A stretch of 64,000 bases of DNA from Burkholderia sp. Leaf177 (lineage in GTDB: Bacteria; Pseudomonadota; Gammaproteobacteria; Burkholderiales; Burkholderiaceae): NCBI RefSeq assembly GCF_001424345.1, contig NZ_LMPF01000024.1:248796-312795 (forward strand), in the 5' to 3' direction. This document shows positions 42,970 to 51,050 of the stretch, piece after piece. Under the pieces are notes generated by a model that was given only the letters and a program-made list of their open reading frames with translations, ran no database searches and was not told the DNA's origin. Position 1 is the first letter of the stretch; each line of letters opens with the position of its first letter. The translations under genes were made by a program, and so were the position numbers.

Positions 42970-43032
42970 ATGGAACTGCTGATCGGTTTTGTGGCCACGC
43001 TGTTTATTTCTCTGCTCATCTTCCGAAAATGA
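42970..43032 (+). CDS. 20-aa membrane micropeptide (candidate)
   Basis: ATG 42970 is preceded by AAGGAGG with ideal spacing (4-5 bp), one of the strongest ribosome sites in the window. The 20-codon frame starts MELLIGFVATLF and ends LLIFRK, a single hydrophobic helix with a basic end. It lies between bfd and tonB on the same strand, 72 bp before the tonB ATG. It could be a genuine micropeptide or a leader whose translation affects tonB expression. No family recognised. Confidence 0.5.
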   Translation: MELLIGFVATLFISLLIFRK

Positions 43033-43104
43033 AGTCCTCCAGTCCTACATGCTGCATGGGCTTTCGCTGTTCGTACGGCTTCGCGGCCGTGCAACCACGC
43101 TGAT

Positions 43105-43863
43105 ATGCCGTCTTCATCTCTCACGCCGGGCAGCGCGTTCGGCGCAAGCCCGCCGGACCATTCGTCTATCAATCCGCGCGTTATCGCGGCGGGCGTTGCC
43201 GTGGTGGCAATCCACATCGGTTTGCTCGCAGTCGCGCTCACGATGCGCAACGAACCGCCGCCGCGCCCTATCGAATCGAAGACGATCACCGCCGAACTGA
43301 TCAGCGCCGCGCCACCGCAACCCGTCGCCGCGCCCGCCGCCATTCAGTCGACGCCCGTTCCTCCGCCACCGAAACCGGTTCCACCGAAGCCCACGCCCAA
43401 GCTCAAGCCCACCGTGCAGCCACACGTGAAAGCCGCGCCGACGCCGCTGCCGGAAACCACGGCGCCATCGACGATTGCGGCTGCCGCGCCCGAACCAACG
43501 CCTGCTCCGCCCGCGCCGCCGGCCCCTGCCGCCCCGCCGGCGGCCGCGCCGGCGATCGGCCGTCCGACGATGTCGCTCAACGCGCCGAAGGACGTCGCGC
43601 ATCTCGAATGCAACATCGCGATGCCGGAATATCCGGCGCTCTCGAGGCGTCGAGGCGAATCGGGTACAGCGGTGGTGAAGTTTGTCGTGGGGCTGACGGG
43701 CAAGATCGAGAATATCGAACTAAAGAAGAGCAGCGGTTCGTCGCGGCTCGATGACGCCGCGCTCGACGCCATGCGCTCGAGCGCCTGCAAGCCGTACAAG
43801 GAAAATGGCGAGGCGATCCGCGCCGCCTATTCCCAGCCGTTCGTCTTCGGGCTGAACGACTGA
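43105..43863 (+). CDS. tonB: energy transducer TonB
   Basis: Links the inner-membrane proton motive force to outer-membrane siderophore and haem receptors. The 252-aa protein has an N-terminal membrane anchor (about 26-46, VIAAGVAVVAIHIGLLAVALT), a long Pro/Ala/Lys-rich periplasmic spacer (PPPPKPVPPKPTPKLKPTVQ and more) and the C-terminal TonB domain (CNIAMPEYPALSRRRGESGTAVVKF..., with the YP motif). It is followed by exbB and exbD, forming the complete motor, and probably shares Fur control from the bfd promoter. Confidence 0.94.
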   Translation: MPSSSLTPGSAFGASPPDHSSINPRVIAAGVAVVAIHIGLLAVALTMRNEPPPRPIESKTITAELISAAPPQPVAAPAAIQSTPVPPPPKPVPPKPTPKLKPTVQPHVKAAPTPLPETTAPSTIAAAAPEPTPAPPAPPAPAAPPAAAPAIGRPTMSLNAPKDVAHLECNIAMPEYPALSRRRGESGTAVVKFVVGLTGKIENIELKKSSGSSRLDDAALDAMRSSACKPYKENGEAIRAAYSQPFVFGLND

Positions 43864-43921
43864 CGCACGCCGGCAAGAACACAAGATCCGACCTAATTTT
43901 TAGATATCTACAGGAACTGCA

Positions 43922-44692
43922 ATGCAAAGCTATGGTTTGGCCCACGTCTGGGCACAAGGGGATTTCGTAACGCGAGGCATCGCGCTCGCGCTGGCGATCA
44001 TGTCGGTGCTGTCGTGGACCGTGATCGTGGTGAAAGGCCTGAACGTGCTGCGCCTGAAGCGCCTCACGAAAAACGCCGAGCAGGCGTTCTGGCATTCCGA
44101 CGATTTCGCCGACGGCATCAAGAAGCTCAGTAATCATTCGGCCAAAACGCAGGACAACCCCTTTCTCGCGCTTGCGCTTTCGGGCCAGGACGCCGCCGAT
44201 CATCATCACCAGACGCAACCGCATCTGCACGACCGCATGGATGTATCGGACTGGATCACGCGCTGCCTCAAAGACACCATGGACGAAGGTGTCGGCCGCA
44301 TGCAAGCGGGTCTTGCCGTGCTCGCATCGATTGGCAGCACCGCGCCGTTCGTCGGCTTGTTCGGCACGGTGTGGGGGATTTATCACGCGCTGCTGACCAT
44401 CGGTGCAACGGGGCAGACGTCCATCGATCAAGTTGCGGGACCGGTTGGCGAATCGCTGATCATGACGGCGTTCGGCCTGTTCGTCGCGATTCCGGCCGTG
44501 CTCGGTTATAACGCGCTGACGCGCTGGAACAAGGCGATTGTGACGAAGCTGAACCGCTTTGCGCACGGCCTGCACGCGTTCTTCGTGACGGGCACCAAGC
44601 TCGCATCGAGCAAACGCGGCGACGGCCTGCGCCTCGCCACGCAACAAGCAAGCACGCCGTCGGGTGTCAAGCCTGCATCGCGTGTGAGCTAA
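43922..44692 (+). CDS. exbB: TonB-system proton channel subunit ExbB
   Basis: MotA/TolQ/ExbB-type inner-membrane protein forming the pentameric motor with ExbD. It has 256 aa, an N-terminal helix (about 18-40) and the two long conserved helices (AVLASIGSTAPFVGLFGTVWGIYHAL and VAGPVGESLIMTAFGLFVAIPAVLGYNAL). The conserved threonines and the GTVWGI motif are intact. The TonB-type assignment over TolQ rests on its position between tonB and exbD. Confidence 0.94.
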   Translation: MQSYGLAHVWAQGDFVTRGIALALAIMSVLSWTVIVVKGLNVLRLKRLTKNAEQAFWHSDDFADGIKKLSNHSAKTQDNPFLALALSGQDAADHHHQTQPHLHDRMDVSDWITRCLKDTMDEGVGRMQAGLAVLASIGSTAPFVGLFGTVWGIYHALLTIGATGQTSIDQVAGPVGESLIMTAFGLFVAIPAVLGYNALTRWNKAIVTKLNRFAHGLHAFFVTGTKLASSKRGDGLRLATQQASTPSGVKPASRVS

Positions 44693-44704
44693 GGGGACGT
44701 CGTC

Positions 44705-45130
44705 ATGGCCATGAGCCCTTTTTCCAGCGACGAGGACGACGGCATGATGAGCGAGATCAACATGACGCCGCTCGTCGACGTCATGCTCGTTCTCCTGATC
44801 ATCTTTCTCGTCACGATTCCCGCGATCAACCACGCGGTGAAAATCGATTTGCCCAAGGCCAGCAGCCAGCCGCAGGACACCAAGCCGGCGCACGTGGACG
44901 TCGCCGTGGAAGCGGACGGCACGGTGCTCTGGAACGACCAGAAAGTCGACGATAACGCCCTGCAAGCGCGGATCGCCGATGCATCGAAACAGACGCCGCA
45001 GCCCGAGTTGCGTTTGCGCGCGGACCGGAAGGTGCCGTATGAACGTGTCGCCGACGTGATGTCGGCCGCGCAAGGCGGCGGTTTATCGAAGATTGGTTTT
45101 GTGACCGAGCCGAAAGCCGCCGCAGAATAA
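44705..45130 (+). CDS. exbD: TonB-system proton channel subunit ExbD
   Basis: Partner of ExbB, 141 aa. One membrane helix (about 21-42) follows the cytoplasmic DDGMMSEINMTPLVDVMLVLLIIFLVT segment; the proton-carrying aspartate is in PLVDVMLV. The periplasmic domain (residues 45-141) contains LRADRKVPYERVADVMSAAQGGGLSKIGFVTEP. It lies 12 bp after exbB and is the last gene of the operon, ended by a strong terminator. Confidence 0.94.
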   Translation: MAMSPFSSDEDDGMMSEINMTPLVDVMLVLLIIFLVTIPAINHAVKIDLPKASSQPQDTKPAHVDVAVEADGTVLWNDQKVDDNALQARIADASKQTPQPELRLRADRKVPYERVADVMSAAQGGGLSKIGFVTEPKAAAE

Positions 45131-45151
45131 GTTTTACGCGCCACAAAGTAA

Positions 45152-45185
45152 AAGGCCTTCATCACCATGATGAAGGCCTTTTTTT
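45152..45185. terminator. bidirectional terminator between exbD and the 39-aa gene
   Basis: 13-bp perfect stem AAGGCCTTCATCA / TGATGAAGGCCTT with a 3-base loop and seven Ts on the plus side; As precede it, so it can also act on the minus strand. Confidence 0.92.
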
Positions 45186-45214
45186 GTGTGCGCGCGGCAC
45201 ATTCGGGCTAGCGG

Positions 45215-45334
45215 TTACTTTGGGGCCGAGTAGCCCGATCCCGCGGCATCGCCACATGCGACAGCCGTGCTCGACACGGACAGCGCGATTAGCCCTATCA
45301 GGCCTACTATAAAAGTGGCCGTGAGTTTTCGCAT
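45215..45334 (-). CDS. small exported protein, 39 aa
   Basis: ATG 45334 is preceded by AAGGAG at optimal spacing. The product begins MRKLTATFIVGLIGLIALSV and continues SSTAVACGDAAGSGYSAPK, that is, a complete signal peptide with an AVA cleavage site (or a weak lipobox ending in Cys 27) and a mature tail of only about 13 residues. Too short for most gene callers, but start, signal and stop are all good. Mature sequence has no recognised motif. It is a single gene converging on the exbD terminator; function unknown. Confidence 0.7.
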   Translation of the reverse strand: MRKLTATFIVGLIGLIALSVSSTAVACGDAAGSGYSAPK

Positions 45335-45463
45335 AAGCAGCTCCTTAGCGAAGAGATTTCAATATAGCGTCGGGATACCACCCGTTCAAGCGCACGCCGA
45401 TTGAATCTCTGCATCGCAAGCGCATGCTTCAATGTCAGAAACTTGCGATCACACCGCGTTTAG

Positions 45464-46426
45464 TCAAACTGTTTCGTGAGTGCGCTCAACCGGAAGAGGA
45501 CATTCTCCCGGGAAGCGATCGCCGTCATTGATTGACTCGACCAGAAAGTCTACGAAAGCGCGAATCGCCGGAACCATGCCTTGTCGCGATAAAAATACCG
45601 CATACAACTGCGGCGTAGGAAACGTCCAGCCCGGCATGACCGGCGACATCTGGCCAGTGCGCAGCGCAGCGCCGTACAACATTTCCGGCAACGCCGCGAT
45701 GCCGACGCCGCGCAACACGGCCTCGCGGATCATGCCCAGGTCCGCCGTGACCAGGCGCGGCTCGTGTTCGAACTCGTGGCGTGTGCCGTCGGGGGCGATC
45801 ATCCGGAACACGTGGCGGCCGTCGCTCGAGGGAACATCGATGGTATCGAACTGTGCCAGCTCCGAGGGCACGATCGGCGGCGCATTGGGCTTGAGCAGCG
45901 ACGGCGCCGCGACCAGCATCTGCTCCGTTCGCCACAGCGGCCGCGCGACGATAGTGGAATTGACCGGCGGCTCGGAACGCACGCGCAGGGCGACATCGAC
46001 GGGATCTTCGAACAGGTCGATCACCCGGTTCGTCACGCTCATGACCACGCGGACTTCGGGGAATCGATGCAGGAAATCAGGAATCACCTCCGATAAAAAC
46101 GTCTGCGCGATGGTCACGGGCACGCTCACGCGCACGCTGCCGCGCGGTGAATCCCGAAGGCTGTGGACGACATCGACGGCCGCTTGCGCCTCGGCGAGCA
46201 TGCCCTTGCAATGCTGATAGAAAAGTTGCCCGGCTTCGGTCAGCGCGAGCTTGCGCGTGGACCGTTGCATCAGCCGCACGCCGAGCGACGTTTCTAGTTC
46301 CGACACCCGCCGCGACAAACGCGACTTCGAAATGCCCAGCACACGCTCAGCCGCCGAAAACCCGCCGTGTTCGACAACGTACGAGAAGTACATCAGATCG
46401 TTGAGGTCGTGCGAGTCAGGTTTCAT
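45464..46426 (-). CDS. LysR-family transcriptional regulator
   Basis: A 320-aa regulator from ATG 46426. The N-terminal winged helix-turn-helix (DLMYFSYVVEHGGFSAAERVLGISKSRLSRRVSELETSLG) is followed by a periplasmic-binding-protein-like effector domain (about 95-300). The sequence is close to the CrgA/DsdC-like subset that often controls a divergent gene. Here the divergent neighbour is the pirin gene, 164 bp away, the most likely target. Effector unknown. Confidence 0.92.
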   Translation of the reverse strand: MKPDSHDLNDLMYFSYVVEHGGFSAAERVLGISKSRLSRRVSELETSLGVRLMQRSTRKLALTEAGQLFYQHCKGMLAEAQAAVDVVHSLRDSPRGSVRVSVPVTIAQTFLSEVIPDFLHRFPEVRVVMSVTNRVIDLFEDPVDVALRVRSEPPVNSTIVARPLWRTEQMLVAAPSLLKPNAPPIVPSELAQFDTIDVPSSDGRHVFRMIAPDGTRHEFEHEPRLVTADLGMIREAVLRGVGIAALPEMLYGAALRTGQMSPVMPGWTFPTPQLYAVFLSRQGMVPAIRAFVDFLVESINDGDRFPGECPLPVERTHETV

Positions 46427-46590
46427 GCGAGCGCGAGGTAAATAAAGCGGTTGTTTCAGTGGTAGGACAATCCATTGCGGATGGACGGCTTTTTCTCCGA
46501 AATACGCTCCATATAATAGCTCCATGTTTTAAATTTGGCGCTAATCGATGACTTGGCGCCCACTGTTGATCGACTGAGGCGAGGACGAAA

Positions 46591-47463
46591 ATGGACACCA
46601 CACGCAGTATCGAAAGCACCATCCCGGCGATCCGCACGGTGGAAGGCGGCGGTTTTGTCGTGCATCGGCCGTTTCCAACGCGTCTTTTGATGGACTTCGA
46701 TCCGTTTCTGCTGCTCGACGAAATGGGACCCGTCGATTACGCGCCGGGTGAGGCCAAAGGCGCGCCGGATCATCCGCATCGCGGGTTCGAGACCGTCACG
46801 TATGTGCTCGAAGGCCAGTTCGGCCACAAGGACTCGGCCGGACATTCGGGCACCTTGCGTGAAGGCGATGTGCAATGGATGACCGCGGGTTCCGGCGTGG
46901 TTCACAGCGAAATGCCCGATCCGGAATTCACACGCACTGGCGGCCGTGTGCACGGGCTGCAGCTTTGGGTGAATCTGCCTAAGCGCGACAAGATGATTGC
47001 GCCGCATTATCAGGAGATTTCATCGGCGAGCATTCCGGTTGGTAAGAGCGACGACGGGCGTGTGCGCGTGAAGGTTATCGCCGGGGAAGCGCTGGGCGTG
47101 AAGGCGGCTATCGAAACGCGCACGCCAATTCTTTATCAGCATTTCTCGCTGCAACCGGGTGCATCGGTCGTGCAGCCGGTGCCGAAGGATTTTCGCGTGT
47201 TCGGTTATGCGTTGTCAGGCGATGGCTTTTACGGCTCCGATAAACAGCCGGTCAAGGCGCGGCAGATGATCGTTTTTGCGGACGATGGCGAAACCGTCAC
47301 CTTCACCGCCGGCGAAGAACCGCTCGAATTGCTGCTGCTGGGCGGTGTGCCGCTGAAAGAGCCTGTGGTGCGCTACGGTCCTTTCGTAATGAACACGGAA
47401 GATGAGATTCGTCAGGCCGTGGTGGACTATCAGGCAGGCCGGATGGGCGCAATCAACCACTGA
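46591..47463 (+). CDS. pirin family protein
   Basis: Bicupin iron-binding protein of 290 aa. The metal site of the N-terminal cupin is visible as DHPHRGFETVTYVLEGQFGHKDS and the histidine/glutamate in GVVHSEMPD. Pirins can act as quercetin dioxygenases (like YhhW) or as redox sensors; which applies here is open. The C-terminal cupin has LLGGVPLKEPVVRYGPFVMNTEDEIRQA, the standard pirin ending. Divergent from the LysR gene. Confidence 0.92.
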   Translation: MDTTRSIESTIPAIRTVEGGGFVVHRPFPTRLLMDFDPFLLLDEMGPVDYAPGEAKGAPDHPHRGFETVTYVLEGQFGHKDSAGHSGTLREGDVQWMTAGSGVVHSEMPDPEFTRTGGRVHGLQLWVNLPKRDKMIAPHYQEISSASIPVGKSDDGRVRVKVIAGEALGVKAAIETRTPILYQHFSLQPGASVVQPVPKDFRVFGYALSGDGFYGSDKQPVKARQMIVFADDGETVTFTAGEEPLELLLLGGVPLKEPVVRYGPFVMNTEDEIRQAVVDYQAGRMGAINH

Positions 47464-47493
47464 CCGGACCACTCAGGCGTACGTTTCACCGGC

Positions 47494-47547
47494 GCGGCAC
47501 GAAGGACACTATTTGCGTCACAATAGTCCTTCGTGCCGCGTTGTTTT
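47494..47547 (+). terminator. terminator after the pirin gene
   Basis: Long stem with GCGGCACGAAGGAC pairing GTCCTTCGTGCCGC, extended by TATT/AATA across a small bulge, then GTTGTTTT. It separates pirin from the OsmC gene. Confidence 0.85.
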
Positions 47548-47596
47548 ATCGTCTGCATATTCGCGCGCCACCCGTCCCATTCACACGGAGTACCGC

Positions 47597-48010
47597 ATGT
47601 CCGAAAAGTTTGTGTCGCCGGTTGTCAGCGCCAGCATTGGCGCCGAGGATTTCCAGGTCGCCTTGAGCGACGGCAAGCATGAATGGCTCGGCGATGAACC
47701 CGCGTCACACGGCGGCGCCGATACCGGCCCGACGCCACATGGCCTGCTGCTTTCAAGCCTGGGCGCATGCACATCGATCACGCTCAAGATGTACGCCAAG
47801 CACAAGGGCTGGCCGCTGGAAGCCGTGCACGTCACGCTTACCTACCAGTCCACCCCGCCGGAAGCTACGGTGATAGACCGTCAGATCAAGCTGACGGGCG
47901 AGCTGGATGACACTCAGCGGGAACGTCTTTTGCAAATCGCGAATGCATGCCCTGTGCACAAGATCCTGTCCGGTTCGATCGCGATCAACTCCGGGCTCAC
48001 GCCCGCTTGA
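47597..48010 (+). CDS. OsmC family protein
   Basis: Peroxiredoxin-like OsmC/Ohr superfamily protein of 137 aa from ATG 47597. The two conserved cysteines are present in SSLGACTSITLKMYA and ANACPVHKILSG. The GADTGPTPHGLLLSSLGAC segment and the HVTLTYQ strand resemble the YhfA/OsmC subgroup rather than the organic hydroperoxide reductase Ohr proper. Probably reduces hydroperoxides. The upstream frame opens at 47402 but runs through the pirin terminator. Confidence 0.9.
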   Translation: MSEKFVSPVVSASIGAEDFQVALSDGKHEWLGDEPASHGGADTGPTPHGLLLSSLGACTSITLKMYAKHKGWPLEAVHVTLTYQSTPPEATVIDRQIKLTGELDDTQRERLLQIANACPVHKILSGSIAINSGLTPA

Positions 48011-48058
48011 ACGCACGCCGTCAATAAATTCACCGATCACCTCAAGGAAAACGTCGTT

Positions 48059-48553
48059 TTGAATTTCGAACACCTCATCCAGATCAACGACCCGCTCAAC
48101 CCGTTCGTTACGGCCATGACGCGCGAGCAGGTCTGGCAAGGGCTCGTGCTGCGCGCAGAACAGCCACAATTGTTCGTGATCGGGCTTGATCGATGCGCGA
48201 TCCTGTCCCGCGACGGCGATGTAATCGAACGCGAATTGCACTATGGTCAGGCGCGCGTGCGTGACCGCGTGACTTTCATCCCCGAAAGCAGCGTGCGCTA
48301 CGACATTCTGCCAACGGCCGAGCACGTGGGCGGCTCGCTGACCATGGCTATTGAACAGCCGGACGAGCTTCAGCTATTCCTGCGCTTTACCTACGCAACC
48401 ACCCTTCTCGTGGCCGATGATCCCAACGCCAGTCCCGACGCCCTGCAAACGCAGGAGATCGTGAAGTCGGCGTATCGGGAAGCGGATATCGATACGGTCA
48501 GGCTGATTCGCCAGTTCGCGCACGGCGACAAACTCGAAGGGCCACTGCATTAG
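48059..48553 (+). CDS. DUF1857 (SRPBCC) family protein
   Basis: Small protein with the START/Bet v1-like fold, 164 aa. The N-terminus FEHLIQINDPLNPFVTAMTREQVWQGLVLRAEQPQLF is the DUF1857 signature (the fungal AtaL/AcuL-type family). The start appears to be TTG 48059, with AAGGAAA 8 bp upstream. No catalytic residues are known for the family; it may bind a hydrophobic ligand. It lies 48 bp after the OsmC gene on the same strand. Confidence 0.85.
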   Translation: MNFEHLIQINDPLNPFVTAMTREQVWQGLVLRAEQPQLFVIGLDRCAILSRDGDVIERELHYGQARVRDRVTFIPESSVRYDILPTAEHVGGSLTMAIEQPDELQLFLRFTYATTLLVADDPNASPDALQTQEIVKSAYREADIDTVRLIRQFAHGDKLEGPLH

Positions 48554-48628
48554 AAGTGCAACAACGTTTCGATAGAAAGCCGTTGACTATCAAAACCTAA
48601 AATCGATGAAGACATCGTTGTTGCAAAT

Positions 48629-48647
48629 AAGAATGGTTATCATTAAG
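48629..48647 (+). promoter_or_regulatory. Fur box upstream of hemP
   Basis: AAGAATGGTTATCATTAAG matches 13 of 19 consensus Fur positions and sits 36 bp before the hemP ATG. HemP genes in Burkholderiaceae are known to be iron-repressed. Confidence 0.75.
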
Positions 48648-48682
48648 ATTAATCCATCGACTCAACGACCGGACTTCTCGAC

Positions 48683-48940
48683 ATGACCGACATCCTGCGC
48701 TCCAACACGCTTCGGCTGCGTCGCCCGGTCGAGCGTTCCGCCGCGGCGACCATCGCGCGGCCGCGTACTGCCGCCGTGACTACGGCGCGTCCGGCTTCGA
48801 CTGTTTCCGCAGAGAGTAGCGAACGCACGCTGCGTAGCGATACGCTGCTGCAAGGTCAGAGTCACATCAGCATCATGCATAACGGCGAGACGTATCAGCT
48901 GCGCGCCACGCGGCTCGGTAAGCTGATTCTCACGAAGTAA
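48683..48940 (+). CDS. hemP: hemin uptake protein HemP
   Basis: Small protein of 85 aa whose C-terminus (LLQGQSHISIMHNGETYQLRATRLGKLILTK) is the HemP family signature. In Burkholderia multivorans HemP is required for expression of haem uptake genes. The N-terminal 50 residues are Arg/Ala/Thr-rich and poorly ordered. Usually a TonB-dependent haem receptor and hmu genes follow, but here the next gene is on the other strand, so this copy stands alone. Confidence 0.92.
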   Translation: MTDILRSNTLRLRRPVERSAAATIARPRTAAVTTARPASTVSAESSERTLRSDTLLQGQSHISIMHNGETYQLRATRLGKLILTK

Positions 48941-48979
48941 CACGCTAGACCGAATTTCAGTACCAGGTATTGTGGGGAC

Positions 48980-49095
48980 CACCTCCCTGAGAGGTGTTTG
49001 GCAATAGCCAGCCATGACGGCTTGCACGCGAGAATTTAGACCCCTTCGTGCAAACACCAGCCAGTCGTCGATAGCCAGCGAAGCCGCTTTTTTTG
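48980..49095 (+). ncRNA. structured RNA candidate downstream of hemP
   Basis: In a 248-bp gap several stems can form: GGTGT/ACACC (48993-48997 with 49054-49058) enclosing hairpins TGGC-AATA-GCCA (48999-49010) and TTGCACG/CGTGCAA (49022-49028 with 49047-49053), a three-way-junction layout. An alternative stem CACCTC/GAGGTG (48980-48985 with 48991-48996) is mutually exclusive with the closing stem. A run of seven Ts ends at 49095. Could be the hemP 3' UTR, an sRNA or chance. No Rfam family recognised. Confidence 0.35.
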
Positions 49096-49134
49096 GTTCC
49101 CATCGAGTGCGCGCCAAAGCGCCACCAATAAAGC

Positions 49135-49169
49135 AAAAAGCACGTTCCGAATGGAAACGTGCTTTTTTT
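49135..49169. terminator. bidirectional terminator between hemP and the GlcG-like gene
   Basis: Stem AAAAAGCACGTT / AACGTGCTTTTT with CC-GAAT-GG at the tip and T-runs on both strands. It ends 20 bp before the stop of the minus-strand gene. Confidence 0.88.
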
Positions 49170-49188
49170 ATTCGAACGAGCTGGCAAA

Positions 49189-49602
49189 TCAGACGTTTTC
49201 GATACCCAACGCTGCAATACCCGCCTTCGCCACTGCCGCATCCTGATCCGACTTCACGCCCGAAACGCCGACCGCCCCGACCATGTCGGCGCCGACCATG
49301 ATCGGCACGCCGCCTTCGAGCATCGCGGTCATCGGCGCGCTCAGGAATGCGACGCGGCCCTGCTTGATCATGTCTTCGTAAAGTTTCGTTTCGCGACGTC
49401 CGACAGCCGCAGTGCGTGCTTTGCCCGTCGCCATCTCGGCTGTGCTCGCGCCAGCACCATCGAGCCGATGGAGATGCAGCAAATGCCCGCCTTCATCGAC
49501 AATGGCAATCGTCACGTTCCACTTGTTCGCGAGCGCGTGCGCTTCGGCAGCCGCTGCGATGATCTTTACGTCTTCATCGGTCAATGCGGGTTTGGTTCTC
49601 AT
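49189..49602 (-). CDS. GlcG/HbpS-family haem-binding-like protein
   Basis: A 137-aa protein of the GlcG/HbpS (DUF336) family: TDEDVKIIAAAAEAHALANKWNVTIAIVDEGGHLLHLHRLDGA, then ATGKARTAAV and the glycine-rich VPIMVGADMVGAVGVSG. HbpS homologues bind haem or cobalamin-like ligands; GlcG genes often occur with glycolate or iron genes. The gene lies 38 bp downstream of ftrD on the same strand and may belong to the iron operon. No signal peptide is visible, so it is probably cytoplasmic. Confidence 0.88.
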   Translation of the reverse strand: MRTKPALTDEDVKIIAAAAEAHALANKWNVTIAIVDEGGHLLHLHRLDGAGASTAEMATGKARTAAVGRRETKLYEDMIKQGRVAFLSAPMTAMLEGGVPIMVGADMVGAVGVSGVKSDQDAAVAKAGIAALGIENV

Positions 49603-49640
49603 GTGTCACCTCCAGGTTGCAATTGCGAATACCCGCAAGG

Positions 49641-51050
49641 TTACCGCGAGAAGCCCCAGAACATCAGGTACCAGGCGCTATCGACAACAGCCAGTGCCAC
49701 GATAAACCACAGCATCGCGGTCAAGCCACGCGGCATCATGCGACCGGGAACATACCGTCCGATGACCCGCCATGCCAGCCACGCACTCCAGAGATTTGCG
49801 ACGCCGAGCAAACCCAGGCGCATGTCGGTGACCCACCAGAGCGGCACGTGTTCGGCGCGCAACAGGGAAACCGTAGTCGCCGACAAACCCAGGAATACGC
49901 CCACGCCGGCCACAGGAATCAACGCTTGCGTCAAATGATGCAGCCGCTTGAACTCGAAGTGCCCGAGGGTGCGCGTGCCGGCTGCGAGCAAACCCAGCAG
50001 CGCGGTGCCATAAACCAGCCCGGTCACGACGATATATCCAATCACCATGCTTCCGTCGAGCCACGAGAAAACGTCGTTCTGCTCCGGATAATGCGTAAAA
50101 AGGAACCACGGCGCGTTGGTATCGAGCGGCCAGAGGATGTTGTGGTCGATCAGCCAGCTCGCGAAGAACTGCTTCAGCTGGACGAACCACGGACTCACGG
50201 TCCAGTGAAACGCGCCGATCGCGATTCCTAGCAAGCCGTACAAAACCAGCGCCGTGTCCCACGGATTGGCTTGCTTGTCGCCGAGCTTGACGATCTCGGA
50301 CGAAGGTGAGCGCCACGTCAGCGAGATCGCATCGCGATGTCCGCTGCAACGTCCGCACATATGACAATCCGATGCGCCCTTCATGGCCCGCAGCGGCACG
50401 AGCGGCGCACAGTTCACCGGAATCACCCTGTGCCCATGCTCGCCTTCTTTATACGACTTGCGCCACGCGTCCTCGTTGACCTTGTAATGAAACGGCGCGA
50501 GCCGCGCCAGCAACGAAAACACGCCATTCACCGGACACAGGTATTTGCACCAGACGCGCTTCTCGCGCCCGTACAACACGCCGATGATCATTGCGCCGAC
50601 AGTCGATCCGCCCAGCACCAGCAAGACAGCTTTCGGATATTGATACACGCTGACCATCTGGCCGTAGATGGTCGTGATGCCAAACGCCACGAACGGCCAG
50701 CCGCCCCAGCGCAACCAGCGCGGTATCGCCCAGCCGCGCCCGAACTTGCTCGCGAACTCGGTCAGCGCGCCTTCGGGACATAACACGCCGCACCATACGC
50801 GGCCGAGCATCACCATGGACAACAATACGAACGGCCACCAGATGCCCCAAAACACGAACTGCGCCGCGACCGTGAGGTTGTTCCAGATATGCGCCGTGTT
50901 ATCCGGCAATGGCATCACAGCAGGAACAAGAATCAGGAATGCATAGAACAGCACCACGACCCACTGGATTCCGCGGATTATGCTGCCGTGCTGTTGCATC
51001 CATTGCCCGGCTTGTTGCAGCCGGCCGGGCCGATTCAATACATCGCTCAT
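49641..51050 (-). CDS. ftrD: membrane polyferredoxin-like protein FtrD
   Basis: Integral membrane iron-sulfur protein of 469 aa, thought to supply or accept electrons in the FtrABCD ferrous iron transporter. Membrane helices surround two NapH/NosR-like CxxxCP motifs (VWCGVLCPEGALTEF and VWCKYLCPVNGVFSL) and a C-rich CHMCGRCSGHRD cluster motif near residue 235. The C-terminal half has several more helices. Its ATG overlaps the ftrC stop as ATGA. Homologues occur in Brucella and Bordetella. Confidence 0.9.
   Translation of the reverse strand: MSDVLNRPGRLQQAGQWMQQHGSIIRGIQWVVVLFYAFLILVPAVMPLPDNTAHIWNNLTVAAQFVFWGIWWPFVLLSMVMLGRVWCGVLCPEGALTEFASKFGRGWAIPRWLRWGGWPFVAFGITTIYGQMVSVYQYPKAVLLVLGGSTVGAMIIGVLYGREKRVWCKYLCPVNGVFSLLARLAPFHYKVNEDAWRKSYKEGEHGHRVIPVNCAPLVPLRAMKGASDCHMCGRCSGHRDAISLTWRSPSSEIVKLGDKQANPWDTALVLYGLLGIAIGAFHWTVSPWFVQLKQFFASWLIDHNILWPLDTNAPWFLFTHYPEQNDVFSWLDGSMVIGYIVVTGLVYGTALLGLLAAGTRTLGHFEFKRLHHLTQALIPVAGVGVFLGLSATTVSLLRAEHVPLWWVTDMRLGLLGVANLWSAWLAWRVIGRYVPGRMMPRGLTAMLWFIVALAVVDSAWYLMFWGFSR

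Noticed and set aside
43577..45073. 498-codon frame antisense to tonB-exbB-exbD
   Set aside because: Composition is a mirror of the real genes; no start signal.
48957..49241. 94-codon minus frame after hemP
   Set aside because: Crosses a strong bidirectional terminator and overlaps the GlcG-like gene out of frame.
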